From contig QXCW01000002.1 of NCBI GenBank assembly GCA_003550275.1, positions 3,161,501 to 3,225,500 of the forward strand: 64,000 bases of DNA. Direction: 5' to 3'. Below the pieces are notes generated by a model that was given only the letters and a program-made list of their open reading frames with translations, ran no database searches and was not told the DNA's origin. The DNA is from Flavobacteriaceae bacterium MAR_2010_72 (GTDB lineage Bacteria; Bacteroidota; Bacteroidia; Flavobacteriales; Flavobacteriaceae). The translations under genes were made by a program, and so were the position numbers. Numbering within the stretch: position 1 is the first letter of the stretch; the number at the start of each line of letters is the position of its first letter. Shown one piece after another: positions 8,613 through 18,017 of this stretch.

Positions 8613-9248
8613 ATGTTAAAATTCTTCTTTAATCTATTTAAAAAAGAAAACCCTTCAGTTAAAAATGAAGAAGACAATCATATGAAAAAATATCTCATTG
8701 TAGGTTTAGGTAACATAGGCGATAAATACCACAACACCCGTCATAATATTGGCTTCAAAATTCTTGACTTTTTAGCCGAAAAAGAACAATTGGTTTTCGA
8801 AACCCAAAAACTTGGAGACGTCACAACCTATAAATTCAAGGGACGCTCATTTATATTGCTAAAGCCAAGCACCTATATGAATTTAAGCGGAAAATCTGTC
8901 CTGTATTGGATGACAAAAGAAAAGATTCCTTTAGAAAATGTATTGGTAGTTACAGATGATCTCAACTTACCATTTGGCACCATTCGATTAAAAACCAAAG
9001 GTAGTGATGGTGGACATAACGGATTAAAGGATATTCAAGATAAATTACAGACCATAAATTACAACCGGTTTCGATTTGGGATTAGTGACACCTTCAGCAA
9101 AGGAAGACAGGTAGATTATGTTTTAGGCGAATGGACCGATGAGGAAAACAAAAAATTACCAGAACGTTTAGAAAAGTCTGTCGAGCTCATAAAATCGTTT
9201 GGCACTGCAGGTATTTCTATTACAATGAACACCTTCAATGGGACCTAA
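8613..9248 (+). CDS. pth: Peptidyl-tRNA hydrolase
   Basis: Recycles peptidyl-tRNA released from stalled ribosomes by cutting the ester bond. The core begins at residue 24 ([24 protein letters not shown]) and contains the catalytic His of TRHNIGF, the PSTYMNLSG loop, DDLNLPFG and [10 protein letters not shown]. The core matches family length. The 23 residues before it (8613-8681), with a hydrophobic-basic start, are an extension that I believe some flavobacterial homologues also carry; a shorter start at ATG 8682 is possible. No promoter box was seen just upstream of 8613, and a terminator precedes the gene. Confidence 0.94.
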   Translation: MLKFFFNLFKKENPSVKNEEDNHMKKYLIVGLGNIGDKYHNTRHNIGFKILDFLAEKEQLVFETQKLGDVTTYKFKGRSFILLKPSTYMNLSGKSVLYWMTKEKIPLENVLVVTDDLNLPFGTIRLKTKGSDGGHNGLKDIQDKLQTINYNRFRFGISDTFSKGRQVDYVLGEWTDEENKKLPERLEKSVELIKSFGTAGISITMNTFNGT

Positions 9249-9333
9249 TTGGCTTTAAATCAACAGTATTTAGCAACCTAAAAACAATTATTTTTAGAAC
9301 AAAACACTTAAATTCATATATTTATATGCTATT

Positions 9334-11328
9334 ATGAATTGCCCTATGAAAAAAATTACGCTTTCCATTTTTATATTAGCCTGCTTTTCATGTTCAAGTA
9401 TTCTTCAGGCTCAAATAAAATCAGACATTAATCGAACGTCTAAACCTTCTCCTGATGGTATTTATCGTTGTTCATCAGATGAATACAATGCCGAACTCCT
9501 AAAACAACACCCTAACATGATGGGGAGTAGAAGTTTCGAGAAGAAACTTGAGAATAAAATAAAAGAACTTAAAGCGTCAAAAACACGTTCTGTAAATGGT
9601 GCTACATTGGTTAGAATTCCTGTTGTTGTTCATGTTATTCATAATGGCACTGCTATTGGTGTTGGCGCAAACATTTCGGATGCCCAAGTATTATCACAAA
9701 TTCAAGTACTCAATGAAGACTTTAGAAAAATGGCTGGAACCCGGGGCGAAAATTCACATCCTGATGGTGCAGATACTAACATCGAATTTTATTTAGCTAG
9801 AGAAGATGCCGATTGTAATCCAACTACAGGAATTAATCGATTGGATTTATCAAGCATAAGCACAACCTGGTCGGGTCCAGGGGGAAATTCAGATTCCGTC
9901 CTAAAACCTATGACCATTTGGGATCCGTCTAGGTATTTAAATATGTGGACCGTGACTTTAGATGATAATACACTTTTAGGTTATGCACAATTCCCAGGAG
10001 GTCCTGCTGAAACTGACGGCGTTGTTATGGGTTATGAATATTTTGGTTCTAATGATGCCCCTGGCGTAACATTAAGTGGGGTATATAATTTAGGACGAAC
10101 TACAACGCATGAGGTTGGTCATTTCTTTGGGCTCTTTCATACGTTTGATGGTGGTTGTAGTGATGGCGACCTTGTTGCAGATACGCCTCCAACGGCTGAT
10201 ACAGACGGAAACTATGGTTGTCCGACAGGTTTAGACTCCTGCCCAGTAGGCACACCAGATGGTATTTTAGATATGATTGAAAACTATATGGATTATACCG
10301 ATGATGCTTGCATGAATATTTTCACCAATGGGCAAAGTGCCAGAATGGACGCTGTATTAGCTGGCCTTCGTGCTTCCTTGGCCAATTCAACAGTACCAGA
10401 CACACCACTGGCTCCGGTTAATTATGATGGCAGTATAAAAATAACCAGTCTTAATTTAGACCCATGCTCAGGAACTTTCACCCCAGAAGTAAGGCTGGCC
10501 AACTATGGCACTGTAACACTTACCTCTGCGACTATTGCATATGATTTAAATAATGGTACTCCAGCTAACTACAATTGGACTGGGTCGTTAGCCGAAGGGC
10601 AATCAGAAATAGTTAATTTGCCAACAATGGTAACACCTGTGGGTAACAATGATTTTAATGTAGAAGTTTCACAATCCAATACCGACCAAAGGGTTTGCAA
10701 CGATACTGACTCTGATAGTTTTATAGGTGTTTCTTATGATAACACTACACAAATTCACTTAACTCTTAATACTGACGATTTTGCAGAAGAAATAAGCTGG
10801 GAGTTTAAAGATAGTAGTAATACAGTACTCTATAGCCAAACATATACTAATAGCCCAGCTAATGATAATGCAACGTTTAACTACTCTTTTGATGTTGTTG
10901 TAGATGAATGTTACACCTTTACCATTTCAGACTCTGCTGGAGATGGTATATGTTGTGGTTATGGAACAGGATCCTATGAATTGAGGGCAGATGACAACAG
11001 CTTAATTGCAAGCGGCGGGTCTTATGCCTTTTCTGAAACAACTACAATGTCCACCACCGCATTAAGCATGGATGATTATTTCAAAAACAATAAGGTATCT
11101 ATATACCCAAACCCTACGCAAACCGATTTGACTATTTCCCTGTTAAATCCGAAACAGCTTCCAAATGGATTTCAAGTTTATAATATGTTGGGTCAGGCTA
11201 TATTTTCAAAATCAATTTCTACTGAAGAAGACTTGAAAATAAACACATCTATATTGAGTAATGGGATGTATTTTATTAAAATCTCAAAAGGTAGCAGGTC
11301 AATTGCTATTCCTTTTATCAAAAAGTAA
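9334..11328 (+). CDS. Secreted M43-type zinc metalloprotease with T9SS sorting domain
   Basis: A 664-residue exported protease. An N-terminal signal peptide (about 5-27, ending ILQAQ) is followed by a pro-region and a metzincin catalytic domain with HEVGHFFGLFH (zinc ligands His259, His263, His269) and the downstream Met-turn region IENYMDYTDD, as in pappalysin-like M43 proteases. Next come beta-rich domains, one containing the CYTFTISDSAGDGICCGYG motif common in flavobacterial exoproteins, and a type A T9SS C-terminal domain (about 588-664; VSIYPNPT and NGMYFIKIS). It should be secreted through the outer membrane and its CTD removed. ATG 9346 is an equally good start. Single-gene unit. Confidence 0.92.
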   Translation: MNCPMKKITLSIFILACFSCSSILQAQIKSDINRTSKPSPDGIYRCSSDEYNAELLKQHPNMMGSRSFEKKLENKIKELKASKTRSVNGATLVRIPVVVHVIHNGTAIGVGANISDAQVLSQIQVLNEDFRKMAGTRGENSHPDGADTNIEFYLAREDADCNPTTGINRLDLSSISTTWSGPGGNSDSVLKPMTIWDPSRYLNMWTVTLDDNTLLGYAQFPGGPAETDGVVMGYEYFGSNDAPGVTLSGVYNLGRTTTHEVGHFFGLFHTFDGGCSDGDLVADTPPTADTDGNYGCPTGLDSCPVGTPDGILDMIENYMDYTDDACMNIFTNGQSARMDAVLAGLRASLANSTVPDTPLAPVNYDGSIKITSLNLDPCSGTFTPEVRLANYGTVTLTSATIAYDLNNGTPANYNWTGSLAEGQSEIVNLPTMVTPVGNNDFNVEVSQSNTDQRVCNDTDSDSFIGVSYDNTTQIHLTLNTDDFAEEISWEFKDSSNTVLYSQTYTNSPANDNATFNYSFDVVVDECYTFTISDSAGDGICCGYGTGSYELRADDNSLIASGGSYAFSETTTMSTTALSMDDYFKNNKVSIYPNPTQTDLTISLLNPKQLPNGFQVYNMLGQAIFSKSISTEEDLKINTSILSNGMYFIKISKGSRSIAIPFIKK

Positions 11329-11353
11329 AGACGAATTCAAAATTAATTAAATG

Positions 11354-11375
11354 GAGGATTGAAAAATCAATCCTC
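11354..11375. terminator. Hairpin after the M43 protease gene
   Basis: A perfect 9-bp stem, GAGGATTGA with TCAATCCTC, around AAAA, 25 bases after the stop. The plus-strand tail (TGTTTAAT) is only moderately T-rich, so termination efficiency is uncertain. Confidence 0.55.
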
Positions 11376-11424
11376 TGTTTAATATTGATAGTTTAATGGT
11401 TATTTTTACAAAAAATCAGCGGCA

Positions 11425-12351
11425 TTGGAATTACATAAAACTCTAAAATCATATAAAAATGAACCTTCTGTAATCACCATTGGCACCTTTGACGGCGTTC
11501 ATATTGGTCATCAAAAAATCATTAAAAGACTAATCGAACGAGCAAAAGAGAAAAAGTTGAGTTCATTAATCCTAACCTTTTTCCCTCATCCTAGAGCCGT
11601 TTTACAAAGTAGTATAGACATCAAGTTACTTCATACTATTGATGAGCGAAAGGATATGTTATCCCATTTAGGGTTAGATCATTTAATCATTAAAAAGTTT
11701 ACCAAGGAATTTGCGCGCTATTCGGCAGAACAATATGTGCGAGAAGTATTAGTTGAAGAACTTAATGCCAAACACATCATTATTGGTTATGACCATAGGT
11801 TTGGTAAAAAACGAAGTGCCGACATTAAAGACCTAATTAAATACGGCCATGAATATGGTTTTGATGTAGAACAAATTTCGGCACAGGATATAGAGGATGT
11901 AGCCGTGAGTTCAACAAAAATTAGAAATGCACTTATCCATGGGGATATTAAAACGGCAAATTCTTATTTAGGTTATAACTATTTTTTAAATGGAAAAGTG
12001 ATAAGAGGCAAGCAAATTGGTAAACAAATTGGGTTTCCAACAGCCAATATTTATATCAAAGAAGACTATAAACTAATCCCAAAAAATGGTGTTTACGTGG
12101 TAAAATGTACTCTAAATAATAAGTTGCTTTTTGGCATGATGAATATTGGCACCAATCCTACAGTAGATGGTTCTTCGCAATCTATTGAAGTCCATTTTTT
12201 TGATTTTGATAGCACGCTTTATGATCAACATTTGAAAATTGAACTTTTGGAACGCTTAAGGAACGAGCGTAAATTTGAATCCCTTGAAGCCTTACAACAA
12301 CAATTACAAAAAGATCAGGCTGCCGCTTTAGAATTCCTTAAAGTCACCTAG
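11425..12351 (+). CDS. ribF: Bifunctional riboflavin kinase / FAD synthetase
   Basis: Phosphorylates riboflavin to FMN and adenylates FMN to FAD. The N-terminal adenylyltransferase domain shows GTFDGVHIGHQKII (about 20-33) and VSSTKIRNAL; the C-terminal kinase domain shows KQIGFPTANI and the GVY...NIGTNPTV stretch. At 308 residues it is a normal RibF. The best start is TTG at 11425, since no in-frame ATG precedes the conserved region. Its stop overlaps the GTG of the HTTM gene by one base, so the two are co-translated. Confidence 0.95.
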   Translation: MELHKTLKSYKNEPSVITIGTFDGVHIGHQKIIKRLIERAKEKKLSSLILTFFPHPRAVLQSSIDIKLLHTIDERKDMLSHLGLDHLIIKKFTKEFARYSAEQYVREVLVEELNAKHIIIGYDHRFGKKRSADIKDLIKYGHEYGFDVEQISAQDIEDVAVSSTKIRNALIHGDIKTANSYLGYNYFLNGKVIRGKQIGKQIGFPTANIYIKEDYKLIPKNGVYVVKCTLNNKLLFGMMNIGTNPTVDGSSQSIEVHFFDFDSTLYDQHLKIELLERLRNERKFESLEALQQQLQKDQAAALEFLKVT

Positions 12352-13664
12352 TGAACAAATTCCTGTTTAAACATATTGATAACAGTGCGCTAATCGTATT
12401 TAGGATATGTTTCGGGATTCTTGTTATTTTTGAAAGTTTCGGAGCGATTTTGACTGGCTGGGTCAAACATACGTTTATAGATCCCAAATTTACCTTTTCA
12501 TTTATTCCGTTTGAATGGCTTCAACTACTTCCCGGCAGTTGGATGTATTTGTACTACGCAATCATGGGGATTCTTGGCATATTTATAACGCTTGGTTACA
12601 AATATAGATGGAGTATCATTGGATTTACACTGCTGTGGTCTGCCTCCTATTTCATGCAAAAATCTTCATACAACAATCATTATTACCTGTTGATCTTGTT
12701 GAGCGGGTTTATGGCTATAGTTCCTGCCAACAGGTATTTATCTATAGATGTTAAACTGCACCCAGAAATCGAAAACAATGCCATGCCTAATTGGTGCAGA
12801 TGGATTTTTATCGCTCAACTGTTTATTGTCTATTCTTATGCCTCTATTGCCAAATTATATCCTGACTGGTTAAGTTTATCTGTGATAGAAATATTGATGA
12901 AAGACAAGCAAAACTATGCTCTTGTAGGTGAGGTCCTTCAGCAGCGTTGGCTGCATGGTATTGTTGCTTATGGAGGGATTTTGTTTGATGGATTAATTAT
13001 TCCGTTACTACTTTGGAAGCCCACACGTAAATGGGCATTTATGGTTTCAATCGTTTTTCACATATTTAATTCATTTATATTCCAAATAGGGATTTTTCCA
13101 TACATGTCATTGGCATTATGCTTATTCTTTTTTGAACCTAAAACTATTCAGCAGCTATTTTTAAAAAAGAAAACATTTTATGAAGATGGGGAAGTTAAAG
13201 TGCCAAACAACCAAAAGCCGTTTTTAGTATTTTTTACGTTTTATTTTTTAATTCAAATTGCTTTGCCCTTAAGGCATTGGTTTATAAAAGATGATGTGCT
13301 TTGGACTGAAGAAGGCCACCGCTTATCTTGGCGTATGATGTTGCGATCTAGATCGGGCATTACAAGTTTTAAAGTGGTTGATAAAGCTTCAAAAGTAGAA
13401 ATACCTGTTAAGTTGGAAGCCTATCTTACTGCAAAACAAATCCGTAATGTCAAAACTAAACCTGATATGATGTGGCAATTTACACAACATCTAAAACGCA
13501 GTTATGCCAAAAATGGGATGGATATAGAAGTCTACGTAAATAGCTATTTAAAAGTTAACGACAATCCTGTTAAACCGTTTATAGATCCTGAAGTGGATCT
13601 CGCTAATGTTAAATGGGAACACCTTAAACACAGTTCATGGATTTTACCTTCAAAACAAGATTAA
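12351..13664 (+). CDS. HTTM domain membrane protein
   Basis: A 437-residue polytopic membrane protein with the N-terminal HTTM region (horizontally transferred transmembrane domain, related to vitamin K-dependent gamma-carboxylase). Visible marks are ALIVFRICFGILVIFES near the N-terminus, the NNHYYLLILLSGFMAIVPANR segment, and SYASIAKLYPDWL; about eight hydrophobic stretches precede a soluble C-terminal part (about 310-437). Bacterial members have no proven substrate, so carboxylase activity should not be assumed. It starts with GTG overlapping the ribF stop (TAGTG). The link to ribF is probably only transcriptional. Confidence 0.85.
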   Translation: MNKFLFKHIDNSALIVFRICFGILVIFESFGAILTGWVKHTFIDPKFTFSFIPFEWLQLLPGSWMYLYYAIMGILGIFITLGYKYRWSIIGFTLLWSASYFMQKSSYNNHYYLLILLSGFMAIVPANRYLSIDVKLHPEIENNAMPNWCRWIFIAQLFIVYSYASIAKLYPDWLSLSVIEILMKDKQNYALVGEVLQQRWLHGIVAYGGILFDGLIIPLLLWKPTRKWAFMVSIVFHIFNSFIFQIGIFPYMSLALCLFFFEPKTIQQLFLKKKTFYEDGEVKVPNNQKPFLVFFTFYFLIQIALPLRHWFIKDDVLWTEEGHRLSWRMMLRSRSGITSFKVVDKASKVEIPVKLEAYLTAKQIRNVKTKPDMMWQFTQHLKRSYAKNGMDIEVYVNSYLKVNDNPVKPFIDPEVDLANVKWEHLKHSSWILPSKQD

Positions 13665-13680
13665 ATTTAGGGCAATTGTG

Positions 13681-13688
13681 TAAATTTG
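13681..13688 (+). promoter_or_regulatory. -7 promoter box of serS
   Basis: TAAATTTG, a full TAnnTTTG match 20 bases before the serS ATG. No TTG at the usual distance upstream (TTA at 13661-13663 is the nearest). Confidence 0.55.
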
Positions 13689-13708
13689 TCGCCTAAATTT
13701 ATTCCATA

Positions 13709-14977
13709 ATGTTACAAGTACCGTTTATTAGATCAAATAAAGCAACTGTCATCAAGCAATTGGCAAAACGTAATATTGATGCTACTGAAATGATTGATGA
13801 AGTTATTGCTTTAGATGAGAATCGAAGAGGACTTCAAACCAAGCTAGATACTATTTTGTCAGAATCTAATAATTTATCTAAAGAAATAGGGAATTTATTT
13901 AAATCTGGAGAAGTTCAAAAAGCGAATGCTTTAAAAGAACAAACCTCACAATTAAAAGAAGAGTCCAAGCAATTGTCTGATCAACTTAATCAAAAAGTTG
14001 AAGCTTTAAACGAGTTACTGTATAAAATTCCTAATGTCCCAAATGATCTGGTACCTGCGGGGAATACGGATGACGATAATGAAGAGGTCTTTAGGGCAGG
14101 CGAAACTCCAAAACTACATGATGGTGCATTACCACATTGGGAACTCGCCAAAACCTATGATATCATCGACTTCGAACTTGGCAATAAAATCACAGGTGCA
14201 GGTTTTCCAGTATATAAAGGCAAAGGGGCAAAACTTCAACGTGCCTTAATTGCTTATTTTCTAGATAAAAATACAGCTGCTGGCTATACCGAATATCAAT
14301 TACCCCATTTGGTCAATGAAGCCTCTGGTTTCGGTACTGGACAATTGCCAGACAAGGAAGGACAAATGTATCATGTCACAGAAGATAATTTATATTTGAT
14401 CCCAACTGCCGAAGTACCCGCAACTAATTTATTTCGGGATAACTTACTTAACGAATCCGACCTGCCAATTGCCGTCACTGGCTACACACCTTGCTTTAGA
14501 AGAGAGGCTGGAAGTTACGGCGCGCATGTTCGTGGTTTAAATCGTTTACATCAATTCGATAAGGTTGAAATTTTACGTGTTGAACATCCTACGCGCTCCT
14601 ATGATGCTTTAAACGAAATGGTCGAGCATGTTAAAGGCATTTTAAATGAATTAAAATTGCCCTACCGCATTTTACGCCTTTGTGGTGGTGACCTTGGATT
14701 TACTTCGGCACTTACCTATGATTTTGAAGTGTTCTCAACAGCACAAGATAGGTGGTTGGAGATTTCTTCAGTTTCAAACTTTGAAACATTTCAGGCCAAT
14801 CGTTTAAAACTCCGATTTAAAAACGCTGAAGGTAAAAATGAATTGTGCCATACACTTAATGGAAGCTCACTCGCTTTACCTAGGGTTCTTGCAGGTATAT
14901 TAGAAAATTACCAAACACCTGAAGGCATCCAAATTCCAGAAGTTTTGGTCCCTTATACTGGATTTGATAAAATTTAA
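13709..14977 (+). CDS. serS: Serine--tRNA ligase
   Basis: Charges tRNA-Ser, and tRNA-Sec where present, with serine. The 422-residue protein has the N-terminal antiparallel coiled-coil tRNA-binding arm (about 30-105, rich in Lys, Glu, Leu and Gln) and the class II catalytic core: YTEYQLPHLV (motif 1 region), CFRREAGSYG (motif 2), EISSVSNFETFQANR, and NGSSLALPRVLAGILENYQ (motif 3). Normal length and complete. It has its own promoter. Confidence 0.97.
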   Translation: MLQVPFIRSNKATVIKQLAKRNIDATEMIDEVIALDENRRGLQTKLDTILSESNNLSKEIGNLFKSGEVQKANALKEQTSQLKEESKQLSDQLNQKVEALNELLYKIPNVPNDLVPAGNTDDDNEEVFRAGETPKLHDGALPHWELAKTYDIIDFELGNKITGAGFPVYKGKGAKLQRALIAYFLDKNTAAGYTEYQLPHLVNEASGFGTGQLPDKEGQMYHVTEDNLYLIPTAEVPATNLFRDNLLNESDLPIAVTGYTPCFRREAGSYGAHVRGLNRLHQFDKVEILRVEHPTRSYDALNEMVEHVKGILNELKLPYRILRLCGGDLGFTSALTYDFEVFSTAQDRWLEISSVSNFETFQANRLKLRFKNAEGKNELCHTLNGSSLALPRVLAGILENYQTPEGIQIPEVLVPYTGFDKI

Positions 14978-15115
14978 TTATTGTAGGTTTTTATTTACAA
15001 TATTCCGTTTAAATGTTCAAAAAAGACGTCGTTCAACGATTTTTTGTTGATTTCTTTTGATTTTTAACAATTTCTTTTGAAGTTAGACATCCAAATAAGA
15101 ACTAACCTACTTATT

Positions 15116-15184
15116 ATGAAAAATGTGAAACGCATCGTGCTGCTCGTTACCTTACTTGTTATGGTAAGCAAAGTGTTTTTTTAA
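15116..15184 (+). CDS. Tiny ORF, 22 residues, signal-peptide-like
   Basis: ATG-initiated and TAA-ended, encoding a peptide that begins MKNVKRIVLLVTLLVMV: two basic clusters followed by a hydrophobic helix, exactly like the N-terminus of a secreted protein but ending abruptly after KVFF. It may be a genuine micro-membrane peptide, the leader of an RNA element, or the remnant of a small exported protein that lost its mature part. No recognisable reading frame continues after the stop. Followed about 100 bases later by a strong terminator. Confidence 0.35.
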   Translation: MKNVKRIVLLVTLLVMVSKVFF

Positions 15185-15286
15185 ACTATAAGCACAGTAC
15201 ATAAAACTTTTTAAGAGTTTGCCAAAAAAGATAATTGAATCATTTAAAGTAAATTGATTAATAGCACTTTTATTTTTAACGGTAAA

Positions 15287-15314
15287 GCCCAAACCTAGTT
15301 TGGGCATTTTTTTT
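15287..15314 (+). terminator. Strong rho-independent terminator
   Basis: Stem GCCCAAAC/GTTTGGGC (15287-15294 with 15298-15305), loop CTA, then A and eight T. It ends whatever is transcribed from the serS-side gap (serS itself or the small unit at 15116). Confidence 0.85.
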
Positions 15315-15372
15315 ATAAAAACATTCACAATAATAAAATCTTCCTTTTGTTATATTTACATAAATTACGATC

Positions 15373-17160
15373 ATGAAGGGATTATCGCTAATAATTTGTT
15401 TACTATGTACCTCGGTTATGTTTTCACAGATCGAAGACAGAAACCTTGATATAGCTGATGATTACTTCAACCGTGGCGAATTTGAAAAAGCACTTATCTC
15501 CTATCAAAAGCTTTATGCAGGGAAAAACGATTACACTATTTTCAATAAAATGATCAAAACGCTTCAGCAACTAGAGCGTTATGATGAGGCACAACAAATC
15601 ATTTTAAACCGACTTTCAACCAGTAAATTTCCTCCTTTATTGGTAGAACTTGGCTATAATTATCAGCTTCAGGATAGTCTTGAAGTGGCATCCAATTACT
15701 ATAACGAAGCCATTTCCAATATCGAGACCAATCCAGTTTACACCGTTAGTATTGCCCGCCAGTTTGAAGAACACTCCCTTTTAGAACAGGCCATTACGGT
15801 TTATAAAAGAGGAATGGAGCTTATGCCTGATTCTAATTTCAATATTCAACTTGCCAGAATTTATGGCGAGCAGGGCGATATTGAAGGCATGTTCTCGAGT
15901 TATATCAATTATGTTGATGCTAAACCAACTTATTTGAATTCTGCAAAACGTGCGTTTAGCGACTTCGTTTCAGAAAATAAAGACAATGAAAGCAACATTA
16001 TCTTAAGAAGAATACTGCTTAAAAAACTTCAGTCTGACCCTGATATTTATTGGTACGACCTGTTAAGCTGGTTATTTGTTCAGGAAAAGGAATATGACAA
16101 GTCATTCACTCAAGAAAAAGCACTTTATAAGCGTCAACCCGAAAGTTTGGATCGCATTATTGGTCTGGCAATCGCGGCCTTGAATGAAAAGGAATACGAA
16201 ACCGCCAACGCTATCTTCGATTATGTTCTTAAAAACAGTCAGGACATTCAAACCCAACTTTTGGCGCATCAATATTTGTTGGACATCAAAACAATAAATG
16301 CCACGAGTAATCAATTGCCTGAAATTTCAAATGCTTACCAAAACCTGTTCAAGCAATATGGTACTTTTGAACAAACATTAGCGCTACAGTTGGCCTATGG
16401 CAATTTTTTGGCGTTTCATTTACATCAACCTGAAGAAGCCAGCTCATTTTTAAAAGAAAGCCTCAAACTTAACCTTTCTCCTTTTCAACAGGCTACAGTT
16501 AAATTACAGCTTGGAGATATTTTAGTGTTTCAGGAGAAATTTAATGAAGCGCTTATTTATTATTCCCAAATCCAAGCCAATCTAAAAAATAGTACTATTT
16601 CTCAAGAAGCGCGATTTAAAGTTGCCAAAACAAGTTATTATAAATGCGATTTTGATTGGGCAGAATCTCAACTTAAAATTCTGAAAGCGTCAACATCACA
16701 GCTTATTGCTAATGATGCTCTAAATTTAAAGCTTTTAATTTCTGATAATAAATATGAAGACTCACTTCACGTCGCCTTGAAATTATATGCTAAAGCCGAT
16801 TTATTAGCTTTTCAGAATAAAACCAATGAGTCCATTGCTCTTTTGGATACAATCTTAACCGAGCATAAAGGTGAAAGCATTATAGATCAGACCCTGTTAA
16901 AGCAGGCACAATTATTCGAAAAGCAGAAAACCTTTGACAAGGCAGTTTCAAATTACCTGTCCATCATTAGCGACTATAGAAATGGTATTTTGGCTGATGA
17001 TGCCTATTATTTTTTAGCTGAATTGTACAACAACGTTTTGGGAGAGCCAGAACAAGCTAAACCGCTTTACGAAAAAATAATATTTGACCATCAGGACAGT
17101 ATTTATTTTGTTGAAGCTCGTAAAAAATTCAGAATGTTACGTGGTGACGCCATAAACTAA
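15373..17160 (+). CDS. Exported tetratricopeptide-repeat protein
   Basis: A 595-residue protein with a signal peptide (about 1-19, ending VMFSQ) and many degenerate TPR units through the whole chain (for example NLDIADDYFNRGEFEKALISYQKL at the start and FDKAVSNYLSIISDYRNGILADDAYYFLAELY near the end). TPR solenoids mediate protein binding; the signal peptide puts this one in the periplasm or envelope. No enzymatic domain is visible. It follows a 395-base gap and precedes a GNAT gene by six bases, so it probably heads a transcript running through the next genes. The exact partner is unknown. Confidence 0.82.
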   Translation: MKGLSLIICLLCTSVMFSQIEDRNLDIADDYFNRGEFEKALISYQKLYAGKNDYTIFNKMIKTLQQLERYDEAQQIILNRLSTSKFPPLLVELGYNYQLQDSLEVASNYYNEAISNIETNPVYTVSIARQFEEHSLLEQAITVYKRGMELMPDSNFNIQLARIYGEQGDIEGMFSSYINYVDAKPTYLNSAKRAFSDFVSENKDNESNIILRRILLKKLQSDPDIYWYDLLSWLFVQEKEYDKSFTQEKALYKRQPESLDRIIGLAIAALNEKEYETANAIFDYVLKNSQDIQTQLLAHQYLLDIKTINATSNQLPEISNAYQNLFKQYGTFEQTLALQLAYGNFLAFHLHQPEEASSFLKESLKLNLSPFQQATVKLQLGDILVFQEKFNEALIYYSQIQANLKNSTISQEARFKVAKTSYYKCDFDWAESQLKILKASTSQLIANDALNLKLLISDNKYEDSLHVALKLYAKADLLAFQNKTNESIALLDTILTEHKGESIIDQTLLKQAQLFEKQKTFDKAVSNYLSIISDYRNGILADDAYYFLAELYNNVLGEPEQAKPLYEKIIFDHQDSIYFVEARKKFRMLRGDAIN

Positions 17161-17166
17161 TGCATC

Positions 17167-17679
17167 ATGCCTATAGCCGAAACCGAACGCCTCGTCATCT
17201 CAAAATTCACATTACGTGACGCCAAATTCTTTCTGGAATTGGTAAACGCTCCCAATTGGATAAAATATATCGGTGATCGAAACACCAAAACTATAAAGGC
17301 ATCCAAAGAGCGTATTAAAAATGGCCATCTAAAAAGCTATAATGATTATGGGTTTGGGTTTTACAAATTGCTATTAAAAAGTGAAGACAATAAACCAATT
17401 GGAACTTGCGGATTGATAAAACGCGATGCGTTGGATGATGTTGATTTGGGTTTTGCGATGTTACCAGATTATGAAGGCAAAGGTTATGGTTTTGAAGCTT
17501 CGGTTGCCTTACTAGAACTTGCTAAAGAAAAATTTAAATTAAAACGAATTACCGCAATCACTTTACCTTCTAATCAAAATTCAATTAAACTTTTAGAAAA
17601 ATTAGGCTTATCTTATGAAAAAAAGGTGATTCCCTTTGAAGATGAGGTAGAACTCCTGTTATTTGCAAAAGATTTATAG
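17167..17679 (+). CDS. GNAT family N-acetyltransferase (RimJ/RimL-like)
   Basis: A 170-residue acetyltransferase starting AETERLVISKFTLRDAKFF, the typical RimJ/RimL-type opening. The acetyl-CoA loop is GYEGKGYGFEA-like (DYEGKGYGFEASVALLELA, about 98-116), and the C-terminal strand ITAITLPSNQNSIKLLEKLGL is the standard motif B. Probably acetylates an N-terminal amine or a small molecule; the substrate cannot be read from sequence. Starts six bases after the TPR gene. Confidence 0.85.
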   Translation: MPIAETERLVISKFTLRDAKFFLELVNAPNWIKYIGDRNTKTIKASKERIKNGHLKSYNDYGFGFYKLLLKSEDNKPIGTCGLIKRDALDDVDLGFAMLPDYEGKGYGFEASVALLELAKEKFKLKRITAITLPSNQNSIKLLEKLGLSYEKKVIPFEDEVELLLFAKDL

Positions 17680-17683
17680 TGCA

Positions 17684-18010
17684 ATGATTATATATAATGT
17701 TACCATTACTATTGAAAACAGCATTCATGACCAATGGTTAAATTGGATGAAACAGGAACATATCCCAGAAGTTTTGGGTACTGGAAAATTTGAAAAAGCA
17801 ACCTTTACAAAGGTTTTAGTCGAGGATGATATGGAGGGGCACACGTATTCAGTGCAATATCGAGCTACGTCCAGAGCTAGTTTGGATGCCTATTACAAAG
17901 AAGATGCCGAACGACTTCGTAGCCAAGGCTTAAAAAAGTTTGCAAATAAAATGTTGGCTTTTAGAACAGAGCTCCAAATTGTTGATGAATATTCAGTGAC
18001 CTTTAAATAA
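17684..18010 (+). CDS. DUF4286 family protein
   Basis: A 108-residue cytosolic protein of the DUF4286 family, starting [19 protein letters not shown], the usual N-terminus. Reading could begin earlier at TTG 17663, but that would add seven unconserved residues and overlap the GNAT gene, so ATG 17684 is preferred. The fold is probably a small ferredoxin-like alpha/beta sandwich; no function is established. It lies eight bases upstream of rsmA, an association often seen in Bacteroidota. Confidence 0.85.
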   Translation: MIIYNVTITIENSIHDQWLNWMKQEHIPEVLGTGKFEKATFTKVLVEDDMEGHTYSVQYRATSRASLDAYYKEDAERLRSQGLKKFANKMLAFRTELQIVDEYSVTFK

Positions 18011-18017
18011 AAATAGG

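Larger units (their letters stand above)
14978..15372 (+). other. Gene-poor 395-base gap with a tiny ORF and terminator
   Basis: The stretch between serS and the TPR gene holds no normal-size gene. It contains a direct repeat TTTCTTTTGA (15051-15060 and 15071-15080), a 22-codon ORF (15116-15184) and a strong hairpin terminator (15287-15314). The order repeat, short ORF, terminator looks like a small independent transcription unit, perhaps a small RNA or a short peptide gene. No TAnnTTTG box was found before the ORF. Confidence 0.5.
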
